Origin: Tardiphaga sp. vice304
Lineage (GTDB): Bacteria; Pseudomonadota; Alphaproteobacteria; Rhizobiales; Xanthobacteraceae
Direction: 5' to 3'
Assembly: GCF_007018905.1 (NCBI RefSeq)
Contig: NZ_CP041402.1
Location: 2,096,001-2,160,000 of the forward strand
Length of the DNA stretch: 64,000 bases
Below, one piece after another: positions 26,653-35,712 of this stretch (positions within the stretch are counted from its first letter, which is position 1; each line of letters begins with the position of its first letter). The position numbers and the translations under genes are program-made. The notes under the pieces were generated by a model that saw only the letters and a list, made by a program, of their open reading frames with translations, had not been told where the DNA came from and made no database searches.

Positions 26653-27636
26653 CTACAGCACTGGCGGTTTGGCCAGTTCGAAATGCCTGAGCAAATCGAC
26701 AAAGGCCGCCAGCCGCTGCTCGCGGTAGGCATCGACGTCCATGCCGGCATAGTCGAGGAACCCCTCGCCGGTTCGCAGGCCGACTTTTCCTTCGGTCATG
26801 TTGCGGCCGATGATATCGGGTGCTGCATAGCGCTGATTGCCGAGCGCGCCGGTGAGATACTGGCTGGCATAGTGTAGGATATCGCCGCCGCCCCAGTCGA
26901 TGAATTCCAGCAGGCCGAGCACCGCGAAGCGGAAACCGAAACCGTATTTGATCGCCTTGTCGATATCGGCAGCGGACGCAACGCCTTCCTCGACCATGCG
27001 CGCGGCCTCGTTCATGGCGAGCGCCTGAATCCGCGGCACGATGTAGCCGGGCGTCGCCGCGCAAACGACGGGCTTCTTGCCGATGCCCTCCAGCAGCGTA
27101 AGGACGCGCGCGGTGATCGCGGGATCGGTCGCGTTGCCCGGCGACAGTTCGACCAGCGGCACCAGATAGGCCGGATTGAGCCAGTGCGCGTTGAGGAAGC
27201 GCGCGGGATGCTCGACCGCGCTCGAAATGTCGTCGACCAGGATTGTCGAGGTGGTGGAAGCGATGATCGCGTCGGGGCCGGCAAGCCGTGACGCCTTCGC
27301 CAGCGCGTCGCGCTTGAGGTCGAGTACTTCCGGCACGCCTTCGAAAATGATCGCGGCCGAGGATAGCGCTGCCGCAGCGCCGGCCTCCGGTACCACGCTG
27401 ACTCGGGACATCAATGTCTCGACATCGGCCGCGCTCAACAGACCGAAGCGCGACAGCGACGCAAAGGTCTTGCGGATCTCGCCGAGCGCCTCGGCTTCCA
27501 GCACTGCGAACTTGTTGGCATCGCGCGCTTTGAAATCGACGATCGCGACGTCGTGGCCGGCATAGGCGAAGGCCACCGCAATGCCGCGGCCCATGCGGCC
27601 GGCACCGAGGCAGGCGATGGCGTCGCGCGCGGTCAT
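26653..27636 (-). CDS. 3-hydroxyacyl-CoA dehydrogenase family protein
   Basis: 327 residues. NAD-binding GAGRMGRGIAVAFAYAGHD starts at residue 11; the catalytic His is in NAHWLNPAYLVPLVEL, and the C-terminal helical domain carries EFIDWGGGDI. The single-domain length fits 3-hydroxybutyryl-CoA dehydrogenase, L-carnitine or L-gulonate dehydrogenase relatives. In this context it probably oxidises a 3-hydroxyacyl-CoA intermediate after ring opening. Its ATG overlaps the stop of the upstream octopine-dehydrogenase-like gene (ATGA). Confidence 0.87.
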   Translation of the reverse strand: MTARDAIACLGAGRMGRGIAVAFAYAGHDVAIVDFKARDANKFAVLEAEALGEIRKTFASLSRFGLLSAADVETLMSRVSVVPEAGAAAALSSAAIIFEGVPEVLDLKRDALAKASRLAGPDAIIASTTSTILVDDISSAVEHPARFLNAHWLNPAYLVPLVELSPGNATDPAITARVLTLLEGIGKKPVVCAATPGYIVPRIQALAMNEAARMVEEGVASAADIDKAIKYGFGFRFAVLGLLEFIDWGGGDILHYASQYLTGALGNQRYAAPDIIGRNMTEGKVGLRTGEGFLDYAGMDVDAYREQRLAAFVDLLRHFELAKPPVL

Positions 27637-28727
27637 GACGCGAACCCTTCACGCAGCAGTTTCAGAAGACCATCGCGGTCGAGATCGCCGAAACCCAATG
27701 AGGCCAGCGTGCGGCCGCCCTGCAAGAAGTTCTCGCCGCAGATGGCGCCGCCGATCGCCAGGAATGCTTTCATCAAGGGCGTATCGGTGCCGGAAAGCGT
27801 CGCGCAGGACAGGAAGAACGACAGGCCGGTGCGCAGATCCTCGCGCATGTAGCGGTGCTCGGTCAGCACGATATGTTCGCGCCAGTCGCCGGAGTCGGTG
27901 AGACGGTCATGCGAGCCGCGGCCGTACATCCACTCCTCGCCATCCTTGGCGTAGTGCTGCACGAGGGGGAAATGCGAACCGCCATAGCCGAAGGCTTCGC
28001 GAATGGCGATGCGCTCGGCATCGAGCGCGTCGGTGACGCGGCGGATCGCGGGTTGCGTGCCTTCCTTGTGAATGTCCCAGGTTTCGAAATGCTCCAATGG
28101 CCCGGCATTCATCACGATCAGCGGCGGATGGATGATAGGGCCGGCATTCATCAGCGCGCCGGACAAAGCATCGCCGCACGGCTCGATCACGCCCTGGAAG
28201 GCCTTGTCAATCACCTTGCAGGCGTAGTCCGACAGCGACAGCGGAAACACGCCGGTCGGCAGCCGCTTGGCGCGGATGGTGATCGAGACCTCGAAGGGCC
28301 CGTGCTTGCGCGCCAGCCAGGGCAGCGTGCCGGTCTCGGCAAAGGCGACGCGGGCGTGGTTGCCGGCGTCATGGGCAGCTTTGGCGAAGATCATCGAGCC
28401 GAAGGTCGCCGGCGGAAGATACACCACCTGGCCATCCGCCAAATGCGGCGAGAGCTGCGCGGCGATGTCGGGCTGCGCGAAGGCCGGTGTCGGGCACAGG
28501 ATCAGCTCGGCGTCGCGAATCGCTTCGGCGATGTCGGTGGTGACCAGTGCGAGCCGGGTGTCGTGGGTGCCCTGCGCGTTCTTCACGACAATCCGCGAGC
28601 CGGCGGCGCGATGCGCGGCGACGGCGTCGGCGTCGCGGCGCCAGAGGCGGACCTCGTGGCCCTGCAGGGTAAAATCACCGGCCGCCGCAAACGATCCGTT
28701 GCCGCCGCCCAGAACTGCGATTTTCAA
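27633..28727 (-). CDS. NAD/NADP octopine/nopaline dehydrogenase family protein
   Basis: 364 residues. An N-terminal Rossmann fold starts at once (KIAVLGGGNGSFAAAGDF) and the C-terminal half has the octopine/nopaline dehydrogenase domain with AGPIIHPPLIVMNAGP, HF and YGGSHFPLVQHY. Such enzymes join or split an amino acid and a 2-oxo acid reductively, or act on related 2-hydroxy acids. The start is TTG 28727: GGAG lies 7 bases upstream and the TTG overlaps the ligase stop as TTGA; the longer frame has no conserved start. It lies between a CoA ligase and a hydroxyacyl-CoA dehydrogenase, an unusual setting for this family. Confidence 0.82.
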   Translation of the reverse strand: MKIAVLGGGNGSFAAAGDFTLQGHEVRLWRRDADAVAAHRAAGSRIVVKNAQGTHDTRLALVTTDIAEAIRDAELILCPTPAFAQPDIAAQLSPHLADGQVVYLPPATFGSMIFAKAAHDAGNHARVAFAETGTLPWLARKHGPFEVSITIRAKRLPTGVFPLSLSDYACKVIDKAFQGVIEPCGDALSGALMNAGPIIHPPLIVMNAGPLEHFETWDIHKEGTQPAIRRVTDALDAERIAIREAFGYGGSHFPLVQHYAKDGEEWMYGRGSHDRLTDSGDWREHIVLTEHRYMREDLRTGLSFFLSCATLSGTDTPLMKAFLAIGGAICGENFLQGGRTLASLGFGDLDRDGLLKLLREGFAS

Positions 28728-30262
28728 TGGGATTCTCCGTCGATCGGCGTCGCCGCCTGGTCTTGCTTCAACTTGAAATGCTGCACCTTGCCGAGCGCAG
28801 TGCGCGGCAGCTCGGTGACGAAGACGATATCGCGCGGCACCTTGAAGCGGGCGAGCTGCGTCAGAACATGTGCGCGCAGCGCTTCGGCGGTAACGCTGCC
28901 ATCCGGCCGCCGAATCACATAGGCGACCGGCACCTCCGTCCATTTCGGATCGGGCAGGCCGACGACGCCGACCTCGGCAACGTCGGGATGCTCCAGCAGC
29001 ACGCGCTCGACTTCCGCCGGATAGATGTTCTCGCCGCCGGAGATGATCATGTTCTTCTTGCGGTCGTGGACCCAGAAGTAACCGTCGGCGTCGCGGGTGC
29101 CGATGTCGCCGGTGCGGTACCAGCCGTCATGCAGCGCCTCCGATGTCGCCGCCTCGTTGCCCCAATATTCGAAGAACACGTTGGGGCCGCGCACCGCGAT
29201 CTCGCCGGCGGTGCCGGTGGGCAGTTCGGTGCCGGAATCATCGACGATCATGGCCTCGCAGCACAGGCCGGGCAGGCCGGTCGAACCGGTGCGCGAGAGG
29301 TCGCCGCCGAGCCGCGTGTAGATCGAAATCGGGCAGGTCTCGGTGGAGCCATAGACCTGCAGCACCGGGATGCCGCGCGCGCTGAGCCGGGCAATCAGAT
29401 GCGGCGGCACGATCTGCGAGCCGGTGGAAACCGCCTTGAGGCAGACCACGTCGGCGGCGGCCCATGCCGGATGCTCGGTCATCGCCTGGATGATCGCCGG
29501 CACCCACACCGTCAGCGTCGGTCGCTGATGGGTGATGGCGGAAAGCGTCGAGTCGGGCGTGAAGCGGGCGTGGATCGTCACTGTGGCGCCGATGTGCAGC
29601 GCCGGCGTGGTCTGGATGTTGAGGCCGCCAACATGGAAAAACGGCAGCACGGTCAGCACGTGGTCGTCGGAGGTCAGGCCATGCATGTGCTGGCTCATGA
29701 TGCCGTTCCACAGCAGCGCCTCCTGGCGCAGCACGGCGCCCTTGGGGCGGCCGGTGGTGCCGGAGGTGTAGACGATCAGAAGCGGGCAGGTGAGGTCGGT
29801 ATGCGGATTGCGGCCGTCGCCTGACGCCGTCGCCAGCAGGGCTTCGAATGTTCGCGCCGGAGCAGGCGGCGAAAAATCGAGCGCGATGATTCGGGTGTCG
29901 GGCAGCTCATTGGCCAGCGCCGGCAGGATCGCGGCGAAAGCCTGTTCCAGCACCAGCACCTTCACCGACGCATCGGCGAGAATGAACATTTGCTCGGCCA
30001 CCGCCAGCCGCCAGTTCAGCGGCACCAGCATCGCGCCGAGCCGCGCGCAGGCATAGAGCAGCACCAGATAGTCCGGCCGGTTGAGGCTGAGAATGGCGAC
30101 CCGGTCGCCGCGGCCGACATGGCATTCGGCCTTCAGCGCCTTCGCGGTCGCCTCGATGCGCGCGTTGAAGACGGCATAGCTGAGCGTCGCGCCCTCGAAA
30201 CGAATCGCGGGCCTGTCCGGCGTGAAGGCCGCGTTGCGGGCGATGAGGTCGGAGAGATCCAC
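28724..30262 (-). CDS. AMP-dependent acyl/aryl-CoA ligase
   Basis: 512 residues, class I adenylate-forming enzyme. Motifs: YTSGTTGRPKGA (phosphate loop), QVYGSTET, TGDIGTRDADGYFWVHDRKK and the C-terminal lysine segment PRTALGKVQ. It activates a carboxylic acid to its CoA thioester with ATP. It is distinct from the ligase at 50344 and closer in style to fatty-acid/long-chain ligases, so it may activate a ring-opened aliphatic acid. The start codon is GTG at 30262 with only a weak ribosome site. It heads the three-gene set with the octopine-type and hydroxyacyl-CoA dehydrogenases; a repeat separates it from 30441. Confidence 0.88.
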   Translation of the reverse strand: MDLSDLIARNAAFTPDRPAIRFEGATLSYAVFNARIEATAKALKAECHVGRGDRVAILSLNRPDYLVLLYACARLGAMLVPLNWRLAVAEQMFILADASVKVLVLEQAFAAILPALANELPDTRIIALDFSPPAPARTFEALLATASGDGRNPHTDLTCPLLIVYTSGTTGRPKGAVLRQEALLWNGIMSQHMHGLTSDDHVLTVLPFFHVGGLNIQTTPALHIGATVTIHARFTPDSTLSAITHQRPTLTVWVPAIIQAMTEHPAWAAADVVCLKAVSTGSQIVPPHLIARLSARGIPVLQVYGSTETCPISIYTRLGGDLSRTGSTGLPGLCCEAMIVDDSGTELPTGTAGEIAVRGPNVFFEYWGNEAATSEALHDGWYRTGDIGTRDADGYFWVHDRKKNMIISGGENIYPAEVERVLLEHPDVAEVGVVGLPDPKWTEVPVAYVIRRPDGSVTAEALRAHVLTQLARFKVPRDIVFVTELPRTALGKVQHFKLKQDQAATPIDGESH

Positions 30263-30313
30263 GATGGGTTATCCGTCTGTCGTGCGAACCTGTTCAACTC
30301 TCGGCGCACTCTG

Positions 30314-30430
30314 CGGTCATCCTGAGGTGCCGTCGCCCTTGCGACGGCCTCGAAGGATGCGCCGCAAGCGCCGGCGTCTGTCGCCGCATCCTTCGAGGCT
30401 CGCCAAGTGGCTCGCACCTCAGGATGACGG
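30314..30430. repeat. intergenic inverted repeat, family C copy 2
   Basis: Same arms as copy 1 (GGTCATCCTGAGGTGC ... GCACCTCAGGATGAC; inner GCCTCGAAGGATGCG and CGCATCCTTCGAGGC). It fills the gap between the acyl-CoA-dehydrogenase-like gene and the ligase gene. Confidence 0.87.
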
Positions 30431-30440
30431 TGACGGAGTC

Positions 30441-31721
30441 CTACTCGTCCTTCTCGCCCTGTTCGTACAGCGCGTCGCGGCCGATGCGGTCGAGGCAGAG
30501 TTCGGCGGTCCATGGCAGCATCAACGCGCCGCAACGGCTGTCGCGGTAGATGCGCTCCAGCGGAAGCGATTTCAGCATCGCCTGTCCGCCGCAGGTGCGG
30601 ATCGCCAGGGTCGCGATCTCATTGGCGCCTTCCATCACGGAATATTGCGCCGCGTAGGCGCGCAACACCTGCTCCTTGCTGGGGTTGGCGCAGGCCTCGG
30701 TCACCGCCTGGAACCAGATGCCCTTGATCTGCTCGAGCTTGATCTGCATCTGCGCCACCGCGATCTGCTTGGTCTGATACATCCTGCGCTTCACCGGCGG
30801 CGTGCCCGGCACTTCGCCGCGCAGATATTTGACGGTGAAATCATAGGCCGCCTGCGCGAGGCCGACATAGGTCGGCGACAGCGTGAGAAACATATGCGGC
30901 CAGCGCATCGCGGCCTGGAAATACACCCCGCGCGGCATCAGCGCCGCGTCATGCGGCACGAACACGTCCTTGAACAGCAGCGTGCGCGAGACCGTGCCGC
31001 GCATGCCCAGGGGATCCCAGTCGCCGACCACCGCGACGCCCGGCGCGTCGGCCGGTAACGCGAGATACAGCGTATTGCGGCGCGACGCCTTCTCGCCCTC
31101 AAGCATCTCTGTGCACAGCACGCCATAGTAATTTGCGTGGCCGGCGAGCGAGGCAAAAATCTTCTTGCCGTTAACCAGCCAGCCGCCCTCGACCGGCTTC
31201 GCCTCGGTGCCGAAGGCGACACCGCCGGCGGCGGCCGCGCCGCCTTCGGAGAACGGCTGCGAATAGATCGCGCCGTCTTCGACAATGCGCTTGTAGTGAA
31301 TGGCGCGGCGGCGCTCCTGGTCGGCGCGGGTCGGCTCGTCCATGTCGAGGTCATCGGCGAGCGGGCCGGACCACAAAGTCGAGCAGACATGCATGTTCCA
31401 GGTCAGCGCGGTGGCGCCGCAATAGCGGCCGATCTCGGCGGCCGTCATGGCGTAGGTCTGATAGTTCGCGCCGAGCCCGCCATGCTGTTTGGGGATCGCG
31501 ATGCCGAGCAGGCCGGCTTCGTGCAGGTCCTTGTAGTTGTCCGACGGAAAGCGCGCTTCCTTGTCCCAGATCGATGCGCGGCCGGCGAACACGCTTTGCC
31601 CGAGCATGCGCGCGCGGGTCATTATCTCCGCCTGCTCATTGGTGAGGCCGTAGGCCTTGGGATCGAAGATCGGTCTGTCGAGCACGATGGCGTCGAGGTC
31701 GAGTTTAGCGGGCATGTTCAT
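30441..31721 (-). CDS. acyl-CoA dehydrogenase-fold flavoprotein lacking the usual catalytic Glu
   Basis: 426 residues with the acyl-CoA dehydrogenase fold: LLGIAIPKQHGGLGA, the beta-domain GGWLVNGKKIFASLAGHANYYG, and GDWDPLGMRGTVSRTLLFKDVFVP, a wording common in SfnB/DszC/HpaH-type flavin monooxygenases. Where short-chain dehydrogenases have the catalytic Glu (YEGxxE), this protein has LMLPWTAEL. It could therefore be an oxygenase of a two-component system, with the reductase at 24400 as a possible partner, or a dehydrogenase with its base elsewhere. ATG 31721 overlaps the stop of the hydrolase upstream (ATGA). Confidence 0.8.
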   Translation of the reverse strand: MNMPAKLDLDAIVLDRPIFDPKAYGLTNEQAEIMTRARMLGQSVFAGRASIWDKEARFPSDNYKDLHEAGLLGIAIPKQHGGLGANYQTYAMTAAEIGRYCGATALTWNMHVCSTLWSGPLADDLDMDEPTRADQERRRAIHYKRIVEDGAIYSQPFSEGGAAAAGGVAFGTEAKPVEGGWLVNGKKIFASLAGHANYYGVLCTEMLEGEKASRRNTLYLALPADAPGVAVVGDWDPLGMRGTVSRTLLFKDVFVPHDAALMPRGVYFQAAMRWPHMFLTLSPTYVGLAQAAYDFTVKYLRGEVPGTPPVKRRMYQTKQIAVAQMQIKLEQIKGIWFQAVTEACANPSKEQVLRAYAAQYSVMEGANEIATLAIRTCGGQAMLKSLPLERIYRDSRCGALMLPWTAELCLDRIGRDALYEQGEKDE

Positions 31722-32551
31722 GAGGATGTTCCCGAAACTTCGTGGCTGGTGGTGAGAAAGTCGCGCAGCACTTCGTTGAATTCGTTGGGACGTTCAAAAC
31801 CGGCGAGATGGCCGACGCCTTCGAGTTCGACATAGGTCGAGCCCTTCACGAAGGTCGCCATCTTGGCCATTGTCTTGGCCGGGGCGTTGTTGTCCTTGGA
31901 GCCGGACAGCAGCAGCGTTGGTACTGTAATGTCGGCAAGGTTCTTGCGCAGGTCGAAGCCGATCATTGCCTTCATCGAGCTGCGATAGCTGTCCGGCTTG
32001 ACCGACGCCATGCAATCGAGCGCGAGCGCCACGCCGTCAGCGCTGGGCTGCTCGCCGACCAGATCCTGCACCAGCTTCGGTGCCATCGACACCATCGTCT
32101 CGCCGCGATCGAGCGGGCCAAGCCGGGTCTCGATGAAATTCTTCTGCCATTCGCCGTCGGAGCTGCCGAACGCCGAGCTGGTCTGCGCCAGCACCGCGGC
32201 ACCGGCGAGATCGGGATGCATCACGAGAAACTGCTGCACGATCATGCCGCCGATCGAATGGCCGACCAGCACCGGCTTTGTCGCGCCGAGTTGTTCGAGG
32301 AAATCCTTCAGCGCGTCGGCGAGCGTGGCAATGCTGGTGACGGGTAGCGGCTGCGAGCCGCCATAGCCGGGCATGTCCCAGGCAATGGCGTAGTAACGGT
32401 CTGAGAAGGCGTCTAGCTGGCTGCGCCAACCGCGCGCCGCGCCGCCGATGCCATGCAGGAATACCAGTGGCACCGCCTTCGGGTCGCCTGCCGCCTCATA
32501 GCCGAAGCGACCGTCCTTGGTGGTCATGGCTGTTGTGTCAGTCACGTGCAT
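31718..32551 (-). CDS. alpha/beta hydrolase
   Basis: 277 residues. The fold is clear from VFLHGIGGAARGW, nucleophile GHSIGGM, acid in LSGSKDNNAP and histidine in GVGHLAG. It resembles 3-oxoadipate enol-lactonase and ring-cleavage-product hydrolases. AGGGAG directly touches ATG 32551, too close for good initiation; GTG two codons in (32545) would have a 6-base spacing and may be the true start. It is the first gene of the minus-strand unit that continues with the flavoprotein at 30441. Operator copy 4 lies about 64 bp upstream. Confidence 0.85.
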   Translation of the reverse strand: MHVTDTTAMTTKDGRFGYEAAGDPKAVPLVFLHGIGGAARGWRSQLDAFSDRYYAIAWDMPGYGGSQPLPVTSIATLADALKDFLEQLGATKPVLVGHSIGGMIVQQFLVMHPDLAGAAVLAQTSSAFGSSDGEWQKNFIETRLGPLDRGETMVSMAPKLVQDLVGEQPSADGVALALDCMASVKPDSYRSSMKAMIGFDLRKNLADITVPTLLLSGSKDNNAPAKTMAKMATFVKGSTYVELEGVGHLAGFERPNEFNEVLRDFLTTSHEVSGTSS

Positions 32552-32614
32552 CTCCCTGGGCGGGTTGAACGGGGGTAGATCCTAGCAGGCAAAAATTATA
32601 TGAAAAGCGATTGT

Positions 32615-32627
32615 TTTAGACTTAAAG
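32615..32627 (-). promoter_or_regulatory. island operator copy 4
   Basis: On the minus strand it reads CTTTAAGTCTAAA followed by ACAATCG, an excellent match to the consensus. It faces the hydrolase/flavoprotein unit starting at 32551. Confidence 0.75.
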
Positions 32628-32844
32628 CGCTTCCGGATGCCTAGCTGGTGGGCAATTGCTGCGCTGCACCTGTCTCCTGCTCTCCGTCGTCATGGTGAGG
32701 AGCGCGCCTTTGGCGCGCATCTCGAACCGCGGCGTCAATCGGTCATCCTTCGAGACGCGGTCGCAGGCGACCGCTCCACAGGATCAGGGAGAGTTTGTGG
32801 AAACAGGGCTTCGCATCAACGGCCGTGCCCCTTGCCGGAAATCT

Positions 32845-32857
32845 CTTTAAGTTTAAA
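32845..32857 (+). promoter_or_regulatory. island operator copy 5
   Basis: CTTTAAGTTTAAA followed by ACAATCT, 31 bp before the acyl-CoA dehydrogenase start at 32889. Confidence 0.75.
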
Positions 32858-32888
32858 ACAATCTCATCGCGGAGCAGGAAAGCCAAGC

Positions 32889-34061
32889 ATGTCCGATCAA
32901 TCGTTTTTATCGTGGCCGTTTTTCGAGGATCATCACCGCAATTTGTCGGCCGAACTGTCGCAATGGGCAGCAGCCACCGTCCCTGATCTGATCGACCATC
33001 ACGATACCGATGGCTCCTGCCGGCGGCTGGTGCGGGCGCTGGGTGAGGCCGGCTGGCTGCGGGTCGCGGTGCCGGCCAGCCATGGCGGTCTCTATCCGAA
33101 TTTCGACGTGCGCGCATTGTGCCTGGTACGCGAGACGCTCGCCTATGTCAGCGGCCTCGCCGACTTTGCCTTCGCGATGCAGGGGCTTGGCACCGGGCCG
33201 ATCAGCCTGTTCGGCAGCGACGAGTTGAAGGCGCGCTACCTCCCACGCGTCGCAACCGGTGAGTCGATCGCGGCCTTCGCGCTGTCGGAGACCGATGCGG
33301 GCTCCGACGTCGCGGCGATGACGACATCAGCCGTTCCGGATGGCAACGACCATGTCCGCATTACCGGCAGCAAGACCTGGATTTCCAATGGTGGCATCGC
33401 CGATCATTATGTGGTCTTCGTGCGTACCGGCGAGGACGGCGCGCGCGGCATCAGCGCTTTTGTCGTCGATGCCGACACGCCCGGCCTGACCATATCGGAG
33501 CGAATCGACGTGATCGCGCCGCATCCGCTGGCGACGCTGACCTTCGAGGACTGCCGCGTGCCGCGGGCCAACCAGATCGGCAAGGACGGCGAAGGCTTCA
33601 AGGTCGCGATGGCGACGCTCGACGTGTTTCGCTCCACCGTGGGCGCCGCGGCGCTCGGTCTCGGCCGGCGCGCGCTGGACGAGGCGGTGCATCGTTCCGT
33701 AACGCGCAAAATGTTCGGCCATACGCTGGGTGACCTGCAACTGACGCAAGCCGGCCTCGCCGACATGGCGACCGACATCGACGCCTCCGCGCTGCTGATC
33801 TATCGCTCGGCCTGGACCAAGGACCAGGGCGCGCCGCGCATCACCCGCGAAGCCGCGATGGCCAAGATGTTCGCCACCGAAGCCGCGCAAAAGGTGATCG
33901 ACCGCGCCGTGCAGATCTTCGGCGGCATGGGCGTGCAGTCCGGCGTCAAGGTCGAGGAGCTGTACCGCGAGATCCGCGCCCTGCGGATCTATGAGGGCGC
34001 CACCGAAGTGCAGAAGGTCATTATTGGTCGCGAGTTGATCAAGACGGCGCAATCCAGCTAA
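32889..34061 (+). CDS. acyl-CoA dehydrogenase
   Basis: 390 residues, normal length. FAD/substrate motifs: [33 protein letters not shown], the QIFGGMGVQ segment, and the C-terminal IYEGATEVQ with the catalytic glutamate, all intact in contrast to the paralogue at 30441. It introduces a double bond into an acyl- or alicyclic-CoA and passes electrons to ETF. ATG 32889 follows AGGAAAG. It carries its own operator copy and is a single-gene unit convergent with the FMO gene. Confidence 0.92.
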   Translation: MSDQSFLSWPFFEDHHRNLSAELSQWAAATVPDLIDHHDTDGSCRRLVRALGEAGWLRVAVPASHGGLYPNFDVRALCLVRETLAYVSGLADFAFAMQGLGTGPISLFGSDELKARYLPRVATGESIAAFALSETDAGSDVAAMTTSAVPDGNDHVRITGSKTWISNGGIADHYVVFVRTGEDGARGISAFVVDADTPGLTISERIDVIAPHPLATLTFEDCRVPRANQIGKDGEGFKVAMATLDVFRSTVGAAALGLGRRALDEAVHRSVTRKMFGHTLGDLQLTQAGLADMATDIDASALLIYRSAWTKDQGAPRITREAAMAKMFATEAAQKVIDRAVQIFGGMGVQSGVKVEELYREIRALRIYEGATEVQKVIIGRELIKTAQSS

Positions 34062-34100
34062 GTCGGTCGGGCGAGCCGGTCACGGCTCGCCCGCGGCCCG

Positions 34101-35603
34101 TCAAGCGGCGGTGGCTTCCGCCGTGTAGTCCGGCGTGGAAGCCAGAAACCTTGCATAGGCATCGGCGTCCGGCGGCGTGAATTTCTCGACCAGCGCGCGG
34201 CGCCGCCTGTCGCGGGCGCCCATGTCGTCGAGTAGCTCGTCGAAATGCTTGAAGTGATAGGGGGCCACGCAGAGCCCGCCATAGATGCCGGCCGCGGGCC
34301 GCTCGACGCGCTTGAAATGCAGCATCTCGTCCATGTTCCGGTGCATCTCGGCCGCCGTTGGCTGTTTCGCCAGCATGCCGTCCGCATAGCGGACCAGCCA
34401 GTTGGCCGCCATTTCCGCCGTCAGCACCGAGCAGAAGCTGGAATTGAATCCGACGAATCCCATGTCCGGCAGGTCCGGGTTGGCGATCACGCGATACAGA
34501 CGGTACTGACCGTCCGACTGGATCAGCCTGTCGCGATATGGCTGCGGCAGGAACGGCACGCCAAGCTTGAACCCGATCGCCTGCACCACGATATCCGCCT
34601 CGACGCGCTGGCCGCCCGACATCACGATCGTCTTGCCGTCATAGTGGTCGAAGGTGCCGCGGATCGCCTTGATGCGGCCGTCGGCGACCATCGGGAAAAA
34701 TCCCGGCGTGGCGATCGGAACCGAACAATTGATGCCGTCCTCGATCCGTCCGGCCGGCACCATGTCGCATTTCTTGAGTTTGAGCTGCGCCTTCAGCAAG
34801 GCTTCCAGACCGCGCCAGTTGGCCCAGACGAAGGGCTTGGCAATCGCATGATTGAGCCGCGACAGTGCGCTCAGTCCCCAGCCGCGAAACATTTCCTCCT
34901 GGGCGCGGATGTAAAGGATGCGCTTGAAGTTGATCACGCCGCCGATGAAATAGGGAATCCGCCATACCGGCTCGCGATAGACGAAGGTCACCTCGCTGGC
35001 GCCGGCATTCACCGACTGCACGGCAATATCGGTGGCCGATTTCGATCCGCCGAGTACGACGACCTTCCGGCCTTTGACGATGGATGAATCGGTGTGCTCC
35101 GCCGAATGCCGTATAATACCGCCGGCCGCTTTGAAGTCGTCTTCGCCGGCATGGTGCAATTCCTTGCGCTCGTTGAACTGCCCGGTGCAGACGGCGACGA
35201 AATCGAATATTTCTCGCGTGGTGGTGCCGGCCGCATTGCGGATCTCCAGCGTCCAGCTTGGCTGGCCGTCGTCGCGGCGATTCATGCTGACGACGGTCGT
35301 CTCAAACCGCATCAGCGGGAGCAGTTGGTAGTCACGGGCATAGTCGGCGAGATAGGCGTAGACCTGCGGGCCTTTGGGCCATTCGGGATAGTCTGCCGGC
35401 ATCGGCTTGTCGGTGAAGCGGTAGAGCTCCTTGGGGCTCTGCGTCTGGACCCCGGGATAAGAGCGCGCCGGCTCCCAGACGCCGCCGAGGTCGCCGCTGC
35501 GTTCCAGCACCGAGACCTTGTGCCCGCGCGCGGTGAAAGCCTTGGCGGCGGCAAGGCCGGCGATGCCGGCGCCGATGACGCAAACGCTTTTCTGTCGGAC
35601 CAT
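34101..35603 (-). CDS. flavin-containing monooxygenase (FMO/Baeyer-Villiger-like)
   Basis: 500 residues. FAD motif VIGAGIAGLAAAKAF at residues 8-22, the second Rossmann motif for NADPH VVLGGSKSATDIAVQ near residue 175, and a C-terminal half typical of class B flavoprotein monooxygenases. The usual FMO fingerprint FxGxxxHxxxY is only loosely kept (GGIIRHSAEH). Such enzymes oxygenate soft nucleophiles or ketones; the substrate here is unknown. It follows the cupin at 36162 on the same strand (109 bp), so the two are probably co-transcribed. Confidence 0.87.
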   Translation of the reverse strand: MVRQKSVCVIGAGIAGLAAAKAFTARGHKVSVLERSGDLGGVWEPARSYPGVQTQSPKELYRFTDKPMPADYPEWPKGPQVYAYLADYARDYQLLPLMRFETTVVSMNRRDDGQPSWTLEIRNAAGTTTREIFDFVAVCTGQFNERKELHHAGEDDFKAAGGIIRHSAEHTDSSIVKGRKVVVLGGSKSATDIAVQSVNAGASEVTFVYREPVWRIPYFIGGVINFKRILYIRAQEEMFRGWGLSALSRLNHAIAKPFVWANWRGLEALLKAQLKLKKCDMVPAGRIEDGINCSVPIATPGFFPMVADGRIKAIRGTFDHYDGKTIVMSGGQRVEADIVVQAIGFKLGVPFLPQPYRDRLIQSDGQYRLYRVIANPDLPDMGFVGFNSSFCSVLTAEMAANWLVRYADGMLAKQPTAAEMHRNMDEMLHFKRVERPAAGIYGGLCVAPYHFKHFDELLDDMGARDRRRRALVEKFTPPDADAYARFLASTPDYTAEATAA

Positions 35604-35712
35604 GGCTTGTCTCCTGTTGATGCCCGACTGATCGGGGAGCGTGCGGGATCATGCGCGCGGGCTCCGGCCCGGGCGCGACCTGTGCCGGTGAAAGAGGTGC
35701 GGGTCGTCGAGC

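Larger units (their letters stand above)
32552..32888. other. 337-bp divergent regulatory region with repeat remnant
   Basis: No gene is seen. It contains two inward-facing operator copies (32615-32627 for the minus-strand hydrolase unit and 32845-32857 for the plus-strand dehydrogenase), and between them, at 32685-32790, a diverged family C repeat (GTCGTCATGGTGAGGAGCGC, and GGTCATCCTTCGAGACGC). Confidence 0.7.
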
